NCBI GenBank assembly: GCA_947504115.1
Contig: CANNGH010000002.1
Coordinates: 124,001-188,000, forward strand
Reading direction: 5' to 3'
Length of the DNA stretch: 64,000 bases
Source of the DNA: an uncultured Sedimentitalea sp.
Lineage (GTDB): Bacteria > Pseudomonadota > Alphaproteobacteria > Rhodobacterales > Rhodobacteraceae
The first letter of the stretch is position 1; each line of letters starts with the position of its first letter. The notes under the pieces are model-generated. The model worked only from the letters and a program-made list of their open reading frames with translations, had not been told where the DNA came from and ran no database searches. Position numbers and translations under genes: made by a program. Below, one piece after another: positions 22,732-33,500 of the stretch.

Positions 22732-22795
22732 GGGGCGGGGTGATCCCCGCCCTACGGATCCGACGGGCGTAAGGCGGGGTTAACCCCGCCCTACG
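22732..22795. repeat. Two adjacent GC-rich palindromes (GGGGCGGGGTGATCCCCGCCC and GGCGGGGTTAACCCCGCC) between convergent genes; REP-like and/or bidirectional terminator
   Basis: Perfect/near-perfect inverted repeats; related copy at 44769-44792. Confidence 0.7.
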
Positions 22796-22804
22796 CAAAA
22801 CGGC

Positions 22805-23302
22805 TCAGGACTCGTCTTCGGCTCCGGCGCTCATGTATTTCGCCGTGAAGGCCGGTTCGCCCATGCGGTCGAGCAGGCGCAGTTGCTGATCCAGCCAGTC
22901 CCAGTGGCCTTCCTCGTCCAGCAGGATCTCCTCGAACAGGGCGCGGCTGCCGATGTCGTCGCCGTCAAAGGCGCTGCGGGCCGCCTTGGTATAGAACGCG
23001 ATGGAATCCTTCTCGTCCTTGCGGTCGGCCTCGAACATCTCTTTCAAATCCTTGGCGGGACGCGGATTCTTCTGCGGTTCCATCACCGGTTCGCCGCCGA
23101 GATAAAGCATCCGGTCGATGAAACGTCCGGCATGGTCCAGCTCCTCGTGCATCTCCTCGCGCATCTTGTCGGCAAGGCGATCGAGGCCCCAATCGTCCAG
23201 CACATGCGCGTGCAGCAGGTATTGGGTTACCGCCGACAATTCCATCGACAGCGCGGTTTGCAGGTTTGACAGGCTTTCCTTGTTCTCATCCATTGTGATC
23301 AC
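22805..23302 (-). CDS. bfr: bacterioferritin
   Basis: Ferritin-like four-helix ORF: LQTALSMELSAVTQYLLHAHVLDDWGLDRLADKMREEMHEELDHAGRFIDRMLYLGGEP. Confidence 0.9.
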   Translation of the reverse strand: MITMDENKESLSNLQTALSMELSAVTQYLLHAHVLDDWGLDRLADKMREEMHEELDHAGRFIDRMLYLGGEPVMEPQKNPRPAKDLKEMFEADRKDEKDSIAFYTKAARSAFDGDDIGSRALFEEILLDEEGHWDWLDQQLRLLDRMGEPAFTAKYMSAGAEDES

Positions 23303-23389
23303 TCCTTTCGTGTCAGTGGTCCGGTGGAATCATCATCCGACATAAGGCCGTGACGCTGGCCGACAAGGCGGCGGGCGACAATGCCGCAG

Positions 23390-25009
23390 TCAGCCCAGAC
23401 GCGACAGGATCGCATCGCTATCCAGTCCCGACACGCTGCCCGGCACCATCCCGCGCTCGCCGGTCAGGCGGGTGGCGATATAACCATCCGAGACCGCAGC
23501 GGGCGCGGTTTCGATCAAGGTGGCCGCCGTCAGCAGACTGGCCAGGCTTTCAACGAACCAGCGCGCCTCGCCCTCGTCAGACAATTTCGGCCAGCGGGCG
23601 CGATGGGCATCGAGCGCGGTGTCATAGTGCCGGTTCGCGCCGCGCGCCGCGTCCAGCGCGTGGTTCAACGCCTCGCCCGCCAGCGGCTCCTTCGCCAGCG
23701 TGCGCAGGATATCAAGGCAGATGACATTGCCCGACCCTTCCCAGATGCCGTTCAGCGGCGCCTCGCGGTAGAGCATGGGCATCGGCGTGTCCTCGATATA
23801 GCCCATGCCGCCCAGCACCTCCATCGCCTCGGCGATCACCGGCACGCAGCGCTTGTTGTTGAGGAACTTGACCAGCGCCACGCCGATCCGCGCCAGCGCG
23901 CGGTTCTCCGCCCCCTGCCCGTCAAAGGCGCGCGCCATGGCAAGGCCCGAGGCCAGCGCCCCCTCCCAATCCAGGGCCAGATCGGCCAGGACCGCGCGCA
24001 TCAGCGGCTGGTCGATCAGGCGGCGCTGAAAGGCGCTGCGCCCGTTGACCCACCAATGCGCCTCGCTCAGTGCCGCGCGCATCAGGCCGGCGGGGGCGAT
24101 GGCGGTGTCGAGACGCGTGTGATGAACCATCTCGATGATGGTGCGCACCCCTGTCCCCTCGTCGCCCAGACGGTAAGCCAGCGCATCGACATATTCGATT
24201 TCGGCACTGGCATTGGCGCGGTTGCCCAGCTTGTCCTTGAGCCGTTGCAGGCGGATGGAGTTGCGTTCACCCTCCAGCCAGCGGGGCACGAGGAAACAGG
24301 TCAGCCCGCCGTCGGCATAAGCCAGCGTCAGGAAGCCATCGGACATCGGCGCCGAACAGAACCATTTGTGGCCGGTCAGGCGGTAATGATCGCCATCGCG
24401 CCGCGCCTGCGTGGAATTGGCGCGCACATCCGATCCGCCCTGTTTCTCGGTCATGGCCATGCCCATCGTCGCGGCCCGTTTCTGGGTGACGGGGCGCAGC
24501 GAGGGATCGTAATCCGCCGCCGTCAGGCGCGGCTGCCAGAGTGCGGCCAGATCGGGATCACCCGACAGCGCGGGCACGGCGGCATAGGTCATGGTCAGCG
24601 GACAGCAGGTGCCCGGTTCGACCTGAGACAGCATATAGACATGCGCGGCGTGGGTGACGTGACCCCCCGGCTGACCGTCCCATGCGGCGGCGGCATATCC
24701 CTGCCGCGCGCCGACGCGCAGGCAATGGTGATAGCCGGGATTATAGGCGATCTCGTCCAGCCGTCGCCCGGCGCGGTCAAAGGCGACCAGCCGGGGCGGG
24801 TCGCGACGCGCGTCTTGCGCCGCCTGCGCCATTTCGGCGCTGCCATAGGCGGTGCCGGCGCGGGCCAGATCGTCGGCGCGTCCGCCGAACCGGTCGATCG
24901 CGCCCTGCAGGGGCATGTCGGTGGACCACAGATCGCGCGAGTCTTGCGGCACCGGCTGGTTCGTGACCTCGTGGGTGCCGAGTTGATCGCGAGCGGGAAT
25001 GGGGCGCAT
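23390..25009 (-). CDS. acyl-CoA dehydrogenase, AidB-like
   Basis: MTEKQGGSDVRANSTQA, HKWFCSAPMSDGFLTLA, GIWEGSGNVICLDILR; start MRPIPARDQ at 25009. Confidence 0.85.
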   Translation of the reverse strand: MRPIPARDQLGTHEVTNQPVPQDSRDLWSTDMPLQGAIDRFGGRADDLARAGTAYGSAEMAQAAQDARRDPPRLVAFDRAGRRLDEIAYNPGYHHCLRVGARQGYAAAAWDGQPGGHVTHAAHVYMLSQVEPGTCCPLTMTYAAVPALSGDPDLAALWQPRLTAADYDPSLRPVTQKRAATMGMAMTEKQGGSDVRANSTQARRDGDHYRLTGHKWFCSAPMSDGFLTLAYADGGLTCFLVPRWLEGERNSIRLQRLKDKLGNRANASAEIEYVDALAYRLGDEGTGVRTIIEMVHHTRLDTAIAPAGLMRAALSEAHWWVNGRSAFQRRLIDQPLMRAVLADLALDWEGALASGLAMARAFDGQGAENRALARIGVALVKFLNNKRCVPVIAEAMEVLGGMGYIEDTPMPMLYREAPLNGIWEGSGNVICLDILRTLAKEPLAGEALNHALDAARGANRHYDTALDAHRARWPKLSDEGEARWFVESLASLLTAATLIETAPAAVSDGYIATRLTGERGMVPGSVSGLDSDAILSRLG

Positions 25010-25185
25010 GATCTGATCCTCCTTGCGGTCAGGATAGGCGAATCGCGCCGGTTTTCCCACCGGAGCGTTACGTTGCACCGTAAAAACCCCGCCCCCCGGC
25101 CATGCAGGGGATTCACAAGACGAATCGAGTATGCGATATTGCCGCCCAGATGCCCGCAAAGGGTGCCCAGCAAGGCAGAGCAGTT

Positions 25186-25485
25186 TTGATCCGTTCCAGC
25201 AGACCCGGTTTTGGCGCCCTGATCTATTTCGCCATCGCGTTTCTTTTGTGCACCTACTTCACCTTTGCCGCCGTGCAGGGCGATTACGGCCTCTTCCGGC
25301 GGGTCGAGATTGCCGCGGAGGCCGAGACGCTGCGCACGCAGCTGGACCGGATGCAGACCCAGATCGCCACCATGGAGAATCTCACGCGGCGCCTTTCGGA
25401 CGATTATCTGGACCTCGACCTGCTGGACCAGCAGGCCCGGTCCGTGCTTGGCCTGTTGCGCGCGGATGAACTGGTGATCCGTTGA
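25186..25485 (+). CDS. septum formation initiator family protein (FtsB/DivIC-like)
   Basis: N-terminal TM followed by coiled coil (FAAVQGDYGLFRRVEIAAEAETLRTQLDRM); TTG start proposed; located upstream of pdhA. Confidence 0.75.
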   Translation: MIRSSRPGFGALIYFAIAFLLCTYFTFAAVQGDYGLFRRVEIAAEAETLRTQLDRMQTQIATMENLTRRLSDDYLDLDLLDQQARSVLGLLRADELVIR

Positions 25486-25573
25486 ATTCGGAGCGCGCGC
25501 CGCGCACAAGTCTGGACGCGCGCGAAACGCCGAGTCATTATGACCTCGAAAGCTGCCCGATTTTATGCTTCTG

Positions 25574-25593
25574 ATAGTTTAGCGCTAAACTAT
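25574..25593. promoter_or_regulatory. 20-bp perfect palindrome ATAGTTTAGCGCTAAACTAT upstream of pdhA
   Basis: Exact dyad symmetry, 26 bp before the pdhA ATG. Confidence 0.75.
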
Positions 25594-25618
25594 TTCCATC
25601 GAAGGGGATGATCACCAC

Positions 25619-26629
25619 ATGGCTGCCCGGAAAACCACCAAGCAACCCAACGTCGCCGCCGAGGATCTGAAACGATATTATCGCGAGATGCTGCTGATCC
25701 GCCGATTCGAGGAAAAGGCCGGTCAGCTTTACGGCATGGGCCTGATCGGCGGGTTCTGTCACCTCTATATCGGTCAGGAGGCCGTGGTCGTCGGTCTGGA
25801 AGCCGCCGCCGAGGAAGGCGACAAGCGGATTACCTCCTATCGCGATCACGGCCACATGCTGGCCAGCGGCATGGATCCGGACGGAGTGATGGCGGAACTG
25901 ACCGGACGCGAAGGCGGCTATTCCAAGGGCAAGGGCGGCTCGATGCACATGTTCAGCCGCGAAAAGCATTTCTATGGCGGGCATGGCATCGTCGGTGCGC
26001 AGGTGCCGATCGGGGCCGGGCTGGCCTTTGCCGACCGCTACAAGGAAAACGGGCGGGTGACCTTCACCTATTTCGGCGATGGTGCCAGCAATCAGGGCCA
26101 GGTCTATGAGACCTTCAACATGGCCGCCCTGTGGAAACTGCCGGTGGTTTTCGTGATCGAGAACAACCAGTATGCGATGGGCACGGCGCAAAAGCGCTCG
26201 ACTTCGACACCCGAACTCTATACCCGCGGCGAAGCCTTCGGCATCCCCGGCGAACAGGTGGACGGAATGGATGTGCTGGCCGTGAAGGAGGCCGGCGAAA
26301 AGGCGGTGGCGCATTGCCGGTCCGGCAAGGGACCGTACATCCTTGAAATCAAGACCTACCGCTATCGCGGCCATTCGATGTCGGACCCAGCGAAATACCG
26401 CACCCGCGAAGAGGTGCAGAAGGTGCGCGAGGAACGCGACTGCATCGAACATGTGCGCACCCTGCTGCTGGACGGCAAGCATGCCAGCGAGGAGGATCTG
26501 AAAGCCATCGACAAGGAAATCAAGCAGGTGGTCAACGACGCCGCCGAGTTTGCCAAGAACAGCCCGGAACCGGCGCTGGACGAACTCTGGACCGACATCT
26601 ACGCCGAAGCGGCGCCACAGAACGCCTGA
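25619..26629 (+). CDS. pdhA: pyruvate dehydrogenase E1 component subunit alpha
   Basis: [60 protein letters not shown]. Confidence 0.97.
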   Translation: MAARKTTKQPNVAAEDLKRYYREMLLIRRFEEKAGQLYGMGLIGGFCHLYIGQEAVVVGLEAAAEEGDKRITSYRDHGHMLASGMDPDGVMAELTGREGGYSKGKGGSMHMFSREKHFYGGHGIVGAQVPIGAGLAFADRYKENGRVTFTYFGDGASNQGQVYETFNMAALWKLPVVFVIENNQYAMGTAQKRSTSTPELYTRGEAFGIPGEQVDGMDVLAVKEAGEKAVAHCRSGKGPYILEIKTYRYRGHSMSDPAKYRTREEVQKVREERDCIEHVRTLLLDGKHASEEDLKAIDKEIKQVVNDAAEFAKNSPEPALDELWTDIYAEAAPQNA

Positions 26630-26643
26630 AGGGATACCGAGCA

Positions 26644-28014
26644 ATGGCAACCGAAATTCTCATGCCCGCCCTGTCGCCGACCATGGAGGAAGGCACGCTG
26701 TCCAAATGGCTGGTTAAAGAGGGCGACACCGTCTCGGCCGGTGACATTCTGGCCGAAATCGAAACCGACAAGGCCACGATGGAATTCGAGGCGGTCGACG
26801 AAGGCATCCTCGGCAAGATCCTGATCGACGAGGGCAGCGAGGGCATCAAGGTGAACACGCCGATCGCGGTGATGGTGGAGGACGGCGAAAGCGTCGAGGA
26901 CGCCGCCGCCGAGGCAAAAGCCCCTACCACCCAACCGGCGGCGGAAAAACCCGCGCCGCAGGCCAAGGCCGCCGACAGCGCCCCGCCCGCCCCCGAATCC
27001 GACACCAGCCCCGACTGGCCCGAAGGCACCACGCTGAAACAGCAGACCGTGCGCGAGGCCCTGCGCGATGCCATGGCCGAGGAAATGCGCCGCGACGAGG
27101 ATGTGTTCCTGATGGGCGAGGAGGTCGCCGAGTATCAGGGCGCCTACAAGATCAGCCAGGGCCTGCTGGACGAGTTCGGCGCGCGCCGGGTTGTCGATAC
27201 GCCGATCACCGAACACGGCTTTACCGGTCTTGCGGTCGGCGCGGCCTTTGGCGGATTGCGCCCCATCGTCGAATTCATGACCTTCAACTTTGCCATGCAG
27301 GCGATGGATCAGATCGTGAACTCGGCCGCCAAGACGCTTTACATGTCCGGCGGGCAAATGGGCGCTCCAATTGTGTTCCGCGGTCCCAACGGCGCGGCGG
27401 CGCGTGTGGCCGCCCAACACAGCCAGGATTTCGCGGCCTGGTACATGCAGATTCCGGGGCTGAAAGTGGCGATGCCCTATTCGGCCAGCGATGCCAAGGG
27501 GTTGCTCAAGACAGCGATCCGCGACCCCAATCCGGTGATCTTCCTGGAGAACGAGATCCTCTACGGGCGCAGCTTCGACGTTCCCGACATCGAGGATTAC
27601 ACCGTGCCCTTCGGCAAGGCCCGCATCTGGCGCGAAGGCGACGACGTTACCATCGTCAGCTTCGGAATGGGGATGAGCTATGCCTTGGAAGCAGCCGAAA
27701 AGCTTGCGAAAGACGGGATCGAGGCCGAGGTGATAGACCTGCGCACCTTGCGCCCGATGGATACTGCCGCGATCATCAGGTCGGTGCAAAAGACCAACCG
27801 CTGCGTCACCGTCGAGGAGGGATGGCCGCAAGGCTCGGTCGGCAGCTATATCAGTTCGGTACTGATGCAGGAGGCGTTCGACTGGCTGGACGCGCCCGTG
27901 ATCAACTGCACCGGCAAGGACGTGCCGCTGCCCTATGCCGCCAATCTCGAGAAATTCGCGCTGACCAGCACCGATGAAGTGATCGAGGCGGTGCGCAAGG
28001 TCACCTACAAATAA
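26644..28014 (+). CDS. pdhB: pyruvate dehydrogenase E1 component subunit beta with N-terminal lipoyl domain
   Basis: N-terminal lipoyl domain ([17 protein letters not shown]) plus E1-beta transketolase domain ([25 protein letters not shown]). Confidence 0.97.
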   Translation: MATEILMPALSPTMEEGTLSKWLVKEGDTVSAGDILAEIETDKATMEFEAVDEGILGKILIDEGSEGIKVNTPIAVMVEDGESVEDAAAEAKAPTTQPAAEKPAPQAKAADSAPPAPESDTSPDWPEGTTLKQQTVREALRDAMAEEMRRDEDVFLMGEEVAEYQGAYKISQGLLDEFGARRVVDTPITEHGFTGLAVGAAFGGLRPIVEFMTFNFAMQAMDQIVNSAAKTLYMSGGQMGAPIVFRGPNGAAARVAAQHSQDFAAWYMQIPGLKVAMPYSASDAKGLLKTAIRDPNPVIFLENEILYGRSFDVPDIEDYTVPFGKARIWREGDDVTIVSFGMGMSYALEAAEKLAKDGIEAEVIDLRTLRPMDTAAIIRSVQKTNRCVTVEEGWPQGSVGSYISSVLMQEAFDWLDAPVINCTGKDVPLPYAANLEKFALTSTDEVIEAVRKVTYK

Positions 28015-28026
28015 GGAGGAAGGGCC

Positions 28027-29322
28027 ATGCCCACGGAAATCCTGATGCCCGCCCTCTCGCCGACGATGGAGGAAGGCACGCTCGCCAAGTGGCTGATCAA
28101 GGAGGGGGACATTGTCGCGGCGGGGGACCTGCTGGCCGAGATCGAAACCGACAAGGCCACGATGGAATTCGAAGCCGTGGACGAAGGCACCATCGGCAAG
28201 ATCCTGATCGAGGAAGGCACCGAAGGCGTCAAGGTCAACAGCCCCATTGCCGTGCTGCTGGCCGAAGACGAAAGCGCCGAGGATATCAACACCACATCCA
28301 CCCGCGCGCCGGAAGCCGCCAAAGCGGCTGACGCGGGCGACAAGGCGGCCCCCGCAGGGGGCTCCGCGAAGTCCGCTGCCGCCCCTGCGGCGCCCCGAAC
28401 GGACAGTGGCGACCGCATCTTTGCCTCCCCTCTCGCGCGCCGGATTGCCGCCGACAAGGGGCTGGACCTGTCGCAGATCGCCGGATCGGGGCCGCGCGGT
28501 CGCATCGTCAAGGCCGATGTCGAAACCGCCAGACCTCAGGAAACACCGCGCCGCGAAGAGTCGCCGGCTCCCGCAGCGGCCATGGCCGCCGGGCCGTCGG
28601 CTGATACGGTGGCGAAAATCTATGCCGACCGCGATTACGAGGAAATCAAGCTCGACGGCATGCGCAAGACCATCGCCGCACGCTTGACCGAGGCAAAGCA
28701 GTCGATCCCGCATTTCTACCTGCGCCGCGATATCCGTCTGGACGCGCTACTGAAATTCCGCGGTGACCTGAACAGACAACTGGAGGGCCGAGGCGTAAAA
28801 CTTTCGGTCAATGATTTCATCATCAAGGCCTGTGCGCTTGCCTTGCAATCGGTGCCCAAGGCCAATGCGGTCTGGGCGGGCGACCGCGTCCTGCAACTGA
28901 CCCCCTCCGACGTGGCCGTCGCCGTTGCCATCGAAGGCGGATTGTTCACGCCGGTGCTGCGCGACGCCGAGATGAAATCGCTCTCGGCGCTTTCGTACGA
29001 GATGAAAGACCTCGCCGCCCGCGCCCGCGATCGCAAGCTGGCCCCCCATGAGTATCAGGGCGGCAGTTTCGCGGTTTCCAACCTCGGCATGTACGGGATC
29101 GACAATTTCGACGCCGTCATCAATCCGCCGCATGGCGCGATTCTCGCGGTTGGCGCCGGGGTGAAGAAACCGGTGGTCGGCAAGGATGGGGAACTGGCGG
29201 TGGCGACGATCATGTCCGTCACCCTGTCGGTGGATCACCGGGTCATCGACGGCGCGCTGGGTGCGGAATTGTTGCAGGCGATCGCCGACAATCTGGAAAA
29301 TCCGATGGTCATGCTGGCCTAG
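28027..29322 (+). CDS. pdhC: dihydrolipoamide acetyltransferase (E2) of pyruvate dehydrogenase
   Basis: Lipoyl domain, Ala/Pro linkers, peripheral subunit-binding domain ([33 protein letters not shown]), catalytic [15 protein letters not shown]. Confidence 0.97.
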   Translation: MPTEILMPALSPTMEEGTLAKWLIKEGDIVAAGDLLAEIETDKATMEFEAVDEGTIGKILIEEGTEGVKVNSPIAVLLAEDESAEDINTTSTRAPEAAKAADAGDKAAPAGGSAKSAAAPAAPRTDSGDRIFASPLARRIAADKGLDLSQIAGSGPRGRIVKADVETARPQETPRREESPAPAAAMAAGPSADTVAKIYADRDYEEIKLDGMRKTIAARLTEAKQSIPHFYLRRDIRLDALLKFRGDLNRQLEGRGVKLSVNDFIIKACALALQSVPKANAVWAGDRVLQLTPSDVAVAVAIEGGLFTPVLRDAEMKSLSALSYEMKDLAARARDRKLAPHEYQGGSFAVSNLGMYGIDNFDAVINPPHGAILAVGAGVKKPVVGKDGELAVATIMSVTLSVDHRVIDGALGAELLQAIADNLENPMVMLA

Positions 29323-29335
29323 CGGGTCTGCCGGC

Positions 29336-29360
29336 AAGCCGCGCAACATCGGCGCGGCTT
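29336..29360. terminator. Hairpin AAGCCGCGC-loop-GCGCGGCTT between convergent pdhC and cysE
   Basis: Perfect 9-bp inverted repeat with 7-nt loop; no strong T-run. Confidence 0.6.
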
Positions 29361-29372
29361 GTCCGGATATCC

Positions 29373-30182
29373 TCAATCGTAGTCGGGAAACAGCTGATCC
29401 ATGCTGATCGAGGGCTGACCGCATCCCGCTTCACCAACGATCCGTGCCGGCACACCGGCCACCGTCTTGAAGGCCGGAACCTCGTTCAGAACCACCGACC
29501 CAGCCGCGATTCGGCTGCACTGCCCGACGGGAATGTTCCCCAGAACCTTGGCGCCGGCGCCGATCAACACGCCATCGGCAATCTTGGGGTGTCGATCCTC
29601 TTTCTCTTTTCCGGTGCCGCCCAACGTCACCGAATGCAGCATCGAGACATTGTTGCCCACCACCGCCGTCTCGCCGATCACGATGGAGTGGGCGTGGTCG
29701 ATCATGATGCCCTTGCCGATACGTGCATTCGGATGAATGTCGATCCCGAAGATTTCGGATACCCGCATCTGGATGAAATAGGCCAGATCGCGCTTTCCCT
29801 GCGTCCACAGCCAATGCCCGACGCGGTAGGCCTGCACCGCCTGATAGCCCTTGAAATACAGGATCGGCTGCAACAAGCGATGGCATGCCGGATCGCGCTC
29901 GTAAACCGCAACCAGATCGGCACGTGCCGCATCGATCAGATCCGGACAATCCACATAAGCCTCATCCGCGATTTCCCGCAGCACCACCATCGACATCTCG
30001 TTTGAATACAATTTGGCCGCAAAACGGTAGGACAGCGCCTTTTCCAGCGTCTTGTGGTGCAGAATGCAGGCGTGGACCAGCCCGCCCATCAGAGGCTCCT
30101 TGCGGATGGCCTCCTGCGCTTCGTCCCGGATCCGGTCCCAGACCGGATCGACCGGAGAGATGTTCCTGCGTGTCTCAGCCAT
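29373..30182 (-). CDS. cysE: serine O-acetyltransferase
   Basis: DIHPNARIGKGIMIDHAHSIVIGETAVVGNNVSMLHSVTLGGTG hexapeptide repeats. Confidence 0.96.
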   Translation of the reverse strand: MAETRRNISPVDPVWDRIRDEAQEAIRKEPLMGGLVHACILHHKTLEKALSYRFAAKLYSNEMSMVVLREIADEAYVDCPDLIDAARADLVAVYERDPACHRLLQPILYFKGYQAVQAYRVGHWLWTQGKRDLAYFIQMRVSEIFGIDIHPNARIGKGIMIDHAHSIVIGETAVVGNNVSMLHSVTLGGTGKEKEDRHPKIADGVLIGAGAKVLGNIPVGQCSRIAAGSVVLNEVPAFKTVAGVPARIVGEAGCGQPSISMDQLFPDYD

Positions 30183-30282
30183 GGCGACGCCTCCTTCTTT
30201 CGGCTCATATTAGCCATCTAACGCGGAGAACACCAATCGCAAAGCGGCGATACGACCGAATCGGTCTTTGCCAGGCAGGACC

Positions 30283-30588
30283 TCATTCGGCAAAGCCGCG
30301 GGCCACGCCAAGATGGTGTTCGACCAGTCCGCTCAACACGATTTCGAAACAGCGGCAATAATCCGGATCGTCAAAGCCCGGCTCATCGGCCAGAGGCCGT
30401 TTGCGCGCCGCGGCCATGAGCGAGCCATTGCCCCAAAGCGGATGCACGCGCCCGGTTTGACGCCGATAGCGGTCAGCGTGCTCGGCCTCGCGGATCACCC
30501 GCCTGCAAACGACCTCCCGCGCGTCGGGTGTGACCATCAGCAGCGCGCGTGCCGCGCTGCTGACATCTCCGTGCAAAATAGGCCGCAT
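30283..30588 (-). CDS. Conserved hypothetical small protein at the 3' end of the GTA cluster
   Basis: 101-aa ORF starting 5 nt after the gp15 stop; same strand; probably cotranscribed. Confidence 0.55.
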   Translation of the reverse strand: MRPILHGDVSSAARALLMVTPDAREVVCRRVIREAEHADRYRRQTGRVHPLWGNGSLMAAARKRPLADEPGFDDPDYCRCFEIVLSGLVEHHLGVARGFAE

Positions 30589-30592
30589 GCCG

Positions 30593-33500
30593 TCAAACCG
30601 GCAATCTGGCGATCACGCCGGGACCGGGCCCGTAGCGCGCGGAAATCTGTGCCACCTCGACATGAACCGAGGCATCAACGGCGTCCTGCGCCTGCATCGC
30701 GACGGAATAAACCCAGTCAGGCGTGTTCACCGTCACCGATCGCAGGATCGTTTCGCCTCGCCGGACCTGGACAAGATAACGTTCCTGCTCCTCGCCCATC
30801 GGCACCTCGACACCGTTCCAACTGTCCCCGTCAACGCGCGTCCGCCGGATCCAGCGTGCCCGAACGGTGCCCTCCGGTGTCCGCTCAAGACGCAGATGAC
30901 ATGGCGAGTATGGCCGCAACCCGTTGCCGTCGAACGCTTCCACCCGGTGCACATAAACCGGATCGTCATAACCGCGCCGTGCCGGGCCGATACGGTAATG
31001 CTGCGCCACCCGGCGTTGCACGCTTTTCAGGGCGATCTGCTGCACTGCCCCCTCCAGCAGGACGAACCACGACCCCGCAGGCCAGACGTCAGGCATGAGG
31101 GCGTCACTGCCCAACTGGCCCCGCAGGCGACCGGACAGCCACCAGGTATCGCGCTCGATCAGATCGGCTTGCCGGAACTGGAACAGTTCCCACCGGTCGC
31201 CCGATCCATCGCCGATGGCTGCGAGGTTCGCACCGTTCAGTAACGCCTCGCGGCTGCGACTCTCCAGCGCGCCGTTGAACAGCCTGACCTGAAGCGGCGC
31301 CCCGTTGTCCCAAAGCCCGGATCTGGCCCGATGCAGCGGCGTTTGAGTCTGGCCCATTGTCGCGCGCGCGGCGATGATTTCGTTCAGCGCATAATTGTCA
31401 TCGCTGCCCGACGTGTAAACCGCCACCGATCCGGGCCATGGCGTGGCCGTTACAGCAAGATGCGGTGCGTGCGGGACCTCGTCCCCGCTCATCAACGGCA
31501 GATCCATGAACAGCGGCAAAACCGGAACCAGAGGTTCGAAGGCGCTTTGGACGGGATCATCATCCGCCATTTCCGATGGGGAATAGACGTCCGGCTCTAT
31601 CCTGACGGCCTCGATCAACTGAAGCGCCGATTGCTCGACACGGTCGATACGGTAGAGGCTGTCACCCTCCCCTGCATCCGCCGGAAGACGCACGACATCG
31701 CCCGCGCCCCAGGCCATCCGCGAAGGCGGCAGCGCGAACCGCACGGTTTCGCGGGCCACACGCGCTTCGGTCAGCCAGCGTTCGACTGTCTGGCGCCCTT
31801 CGGCGCGGGTCATCGCCAACGGCAATTCGCTGGTCGTGACCGCGTGGGTCGCTGCATCGGGCAGAACCGCTTCTTCCGTGGCGACACCATGATCCGCACC
31901 TGACTTGATGAAACGCACCCGCACGCGACCGGACAGGTCCGCCTCGCTGTCACGCACCTGATCGACCAATCCGTCGATCTCATCGGTTTCCGCAAACGTT
32001 TGGCGATCCAGGTCACGCGGTCTGGCGATACCCCGCATGACGAATTTCAGAATACCATCCCGCTCGATCGCATCGAACCCGTAGCGCAGCATCAGCGGCT
32101 GCAAGGCCTTGCGCGCGTCTGCGACCTCTTCCATCGTATAGCCGCGCACGATTCCATGCAGCATCGACGTGTCGATTGCCGTCACCCCCGTGCGCTGACA
32201 GATCTCATGGACGACCGATGCCAGCGTCCGGCTTGCCGTGCGCCCATTCAGCCAATGGCCGCGCGCATGGTTCGCACCGTCGCTCCATTGTTCGCGATTG
32301 TTGGGAAAAACCGGAAACGGGCGCGCATCCCAAGCCCAGACATAAGCGTTTGCGAGATCCAGCATCGGCGCGTCGTAAAGCGGAGATATCGGGTTGTTTT
32401 CCGCCTTTCGCCAATGGCCCAGAACCGCCTCCAGATACCGGCGCTGGATCAGGTCGTCGCGCTGGCCGTTGGAATATTCCGGCAGGCTGGATTCCGACGA
32501 CTTGCTGTCGAGGAACTTGTTGGGCTGGTTGGTCCCCTTGTCCACTGCCGCGCAGCCGAATTCCGTAAACCAGATCGGTTTGGATCGCGGCACCCACGCG
32601 GTCGGCGCAGTCTGACGAACCCCGCCGATGCGTTCGTGATGCGTGTTCTGCCACCAGTTGCGAATATCCTTGTAGCGCCAGATCCACGGCTCATCATGGT
32701 CATCGTCGGAAATCGGCGTGCGGATCTGCGCCGCCCGCGCCTCGGGCGAATGGTAAAACCAGTCGTACCCTTCGCCACCCTCGACGTTCGCCTCAAGATA
32801 CCCGTGTTCATGGATGCTGTGCCAACCGGCCGCGGCATCGGCATGATCGTCCCCGTCGCGCCAATCCGACAGCGGCATGTAATTGTCGATTCCGACGAAA
32901 TCGATGTCGCCATCGGCCCAAAGCGGATCGAGATGGAAATACCGATCACCGCTGCCGTCCTGCGGCTGATAGCCCCAGTATTCCGACCAATCCGCCGCAT
33001 AGCCGATTTTCGTTTCGGGCCCAAGCAGCACGCGAACCTCGCTGGCAAGCGCGCGCAACGCCGCGACGGCGACAAATCCATCCTGCCCGCGGATCTGCGT
33101 CAGACCGCGCATTTCCGATCCGATGCAAAAGGAATCGACCCCACCGGCGGCTGCGCACAGCGCCGCATAGTGCAGAATGAAACGGCGCAGGCTCCATTCC
33201 TGCGGGCCATTATAAAGCACCTGCCCCGGCCTGACCTGAAAATCACTGGCCCTGGCCGAACCGAAAAACGCCGCGACCTGCTGGGCCGCCTGCGCCGTCC
33301 CGTCCGGCGATCCGTCCCGCCCCGGTGCCATCGACAGCGTAATCCGCCCGCGCCACGGCAATGCCGGCTGGTTTTCGGCTCCGGTCCAAGGATCAAGCAG
33401 CCCGTTCCCCTCCTGCTGATCCATCAGGATGAACGGATAGAACATCACCCGTTGGCCCTTTTCGCGAAGGTGCCGGATCGCTTCGATGACCGACCGGTCG

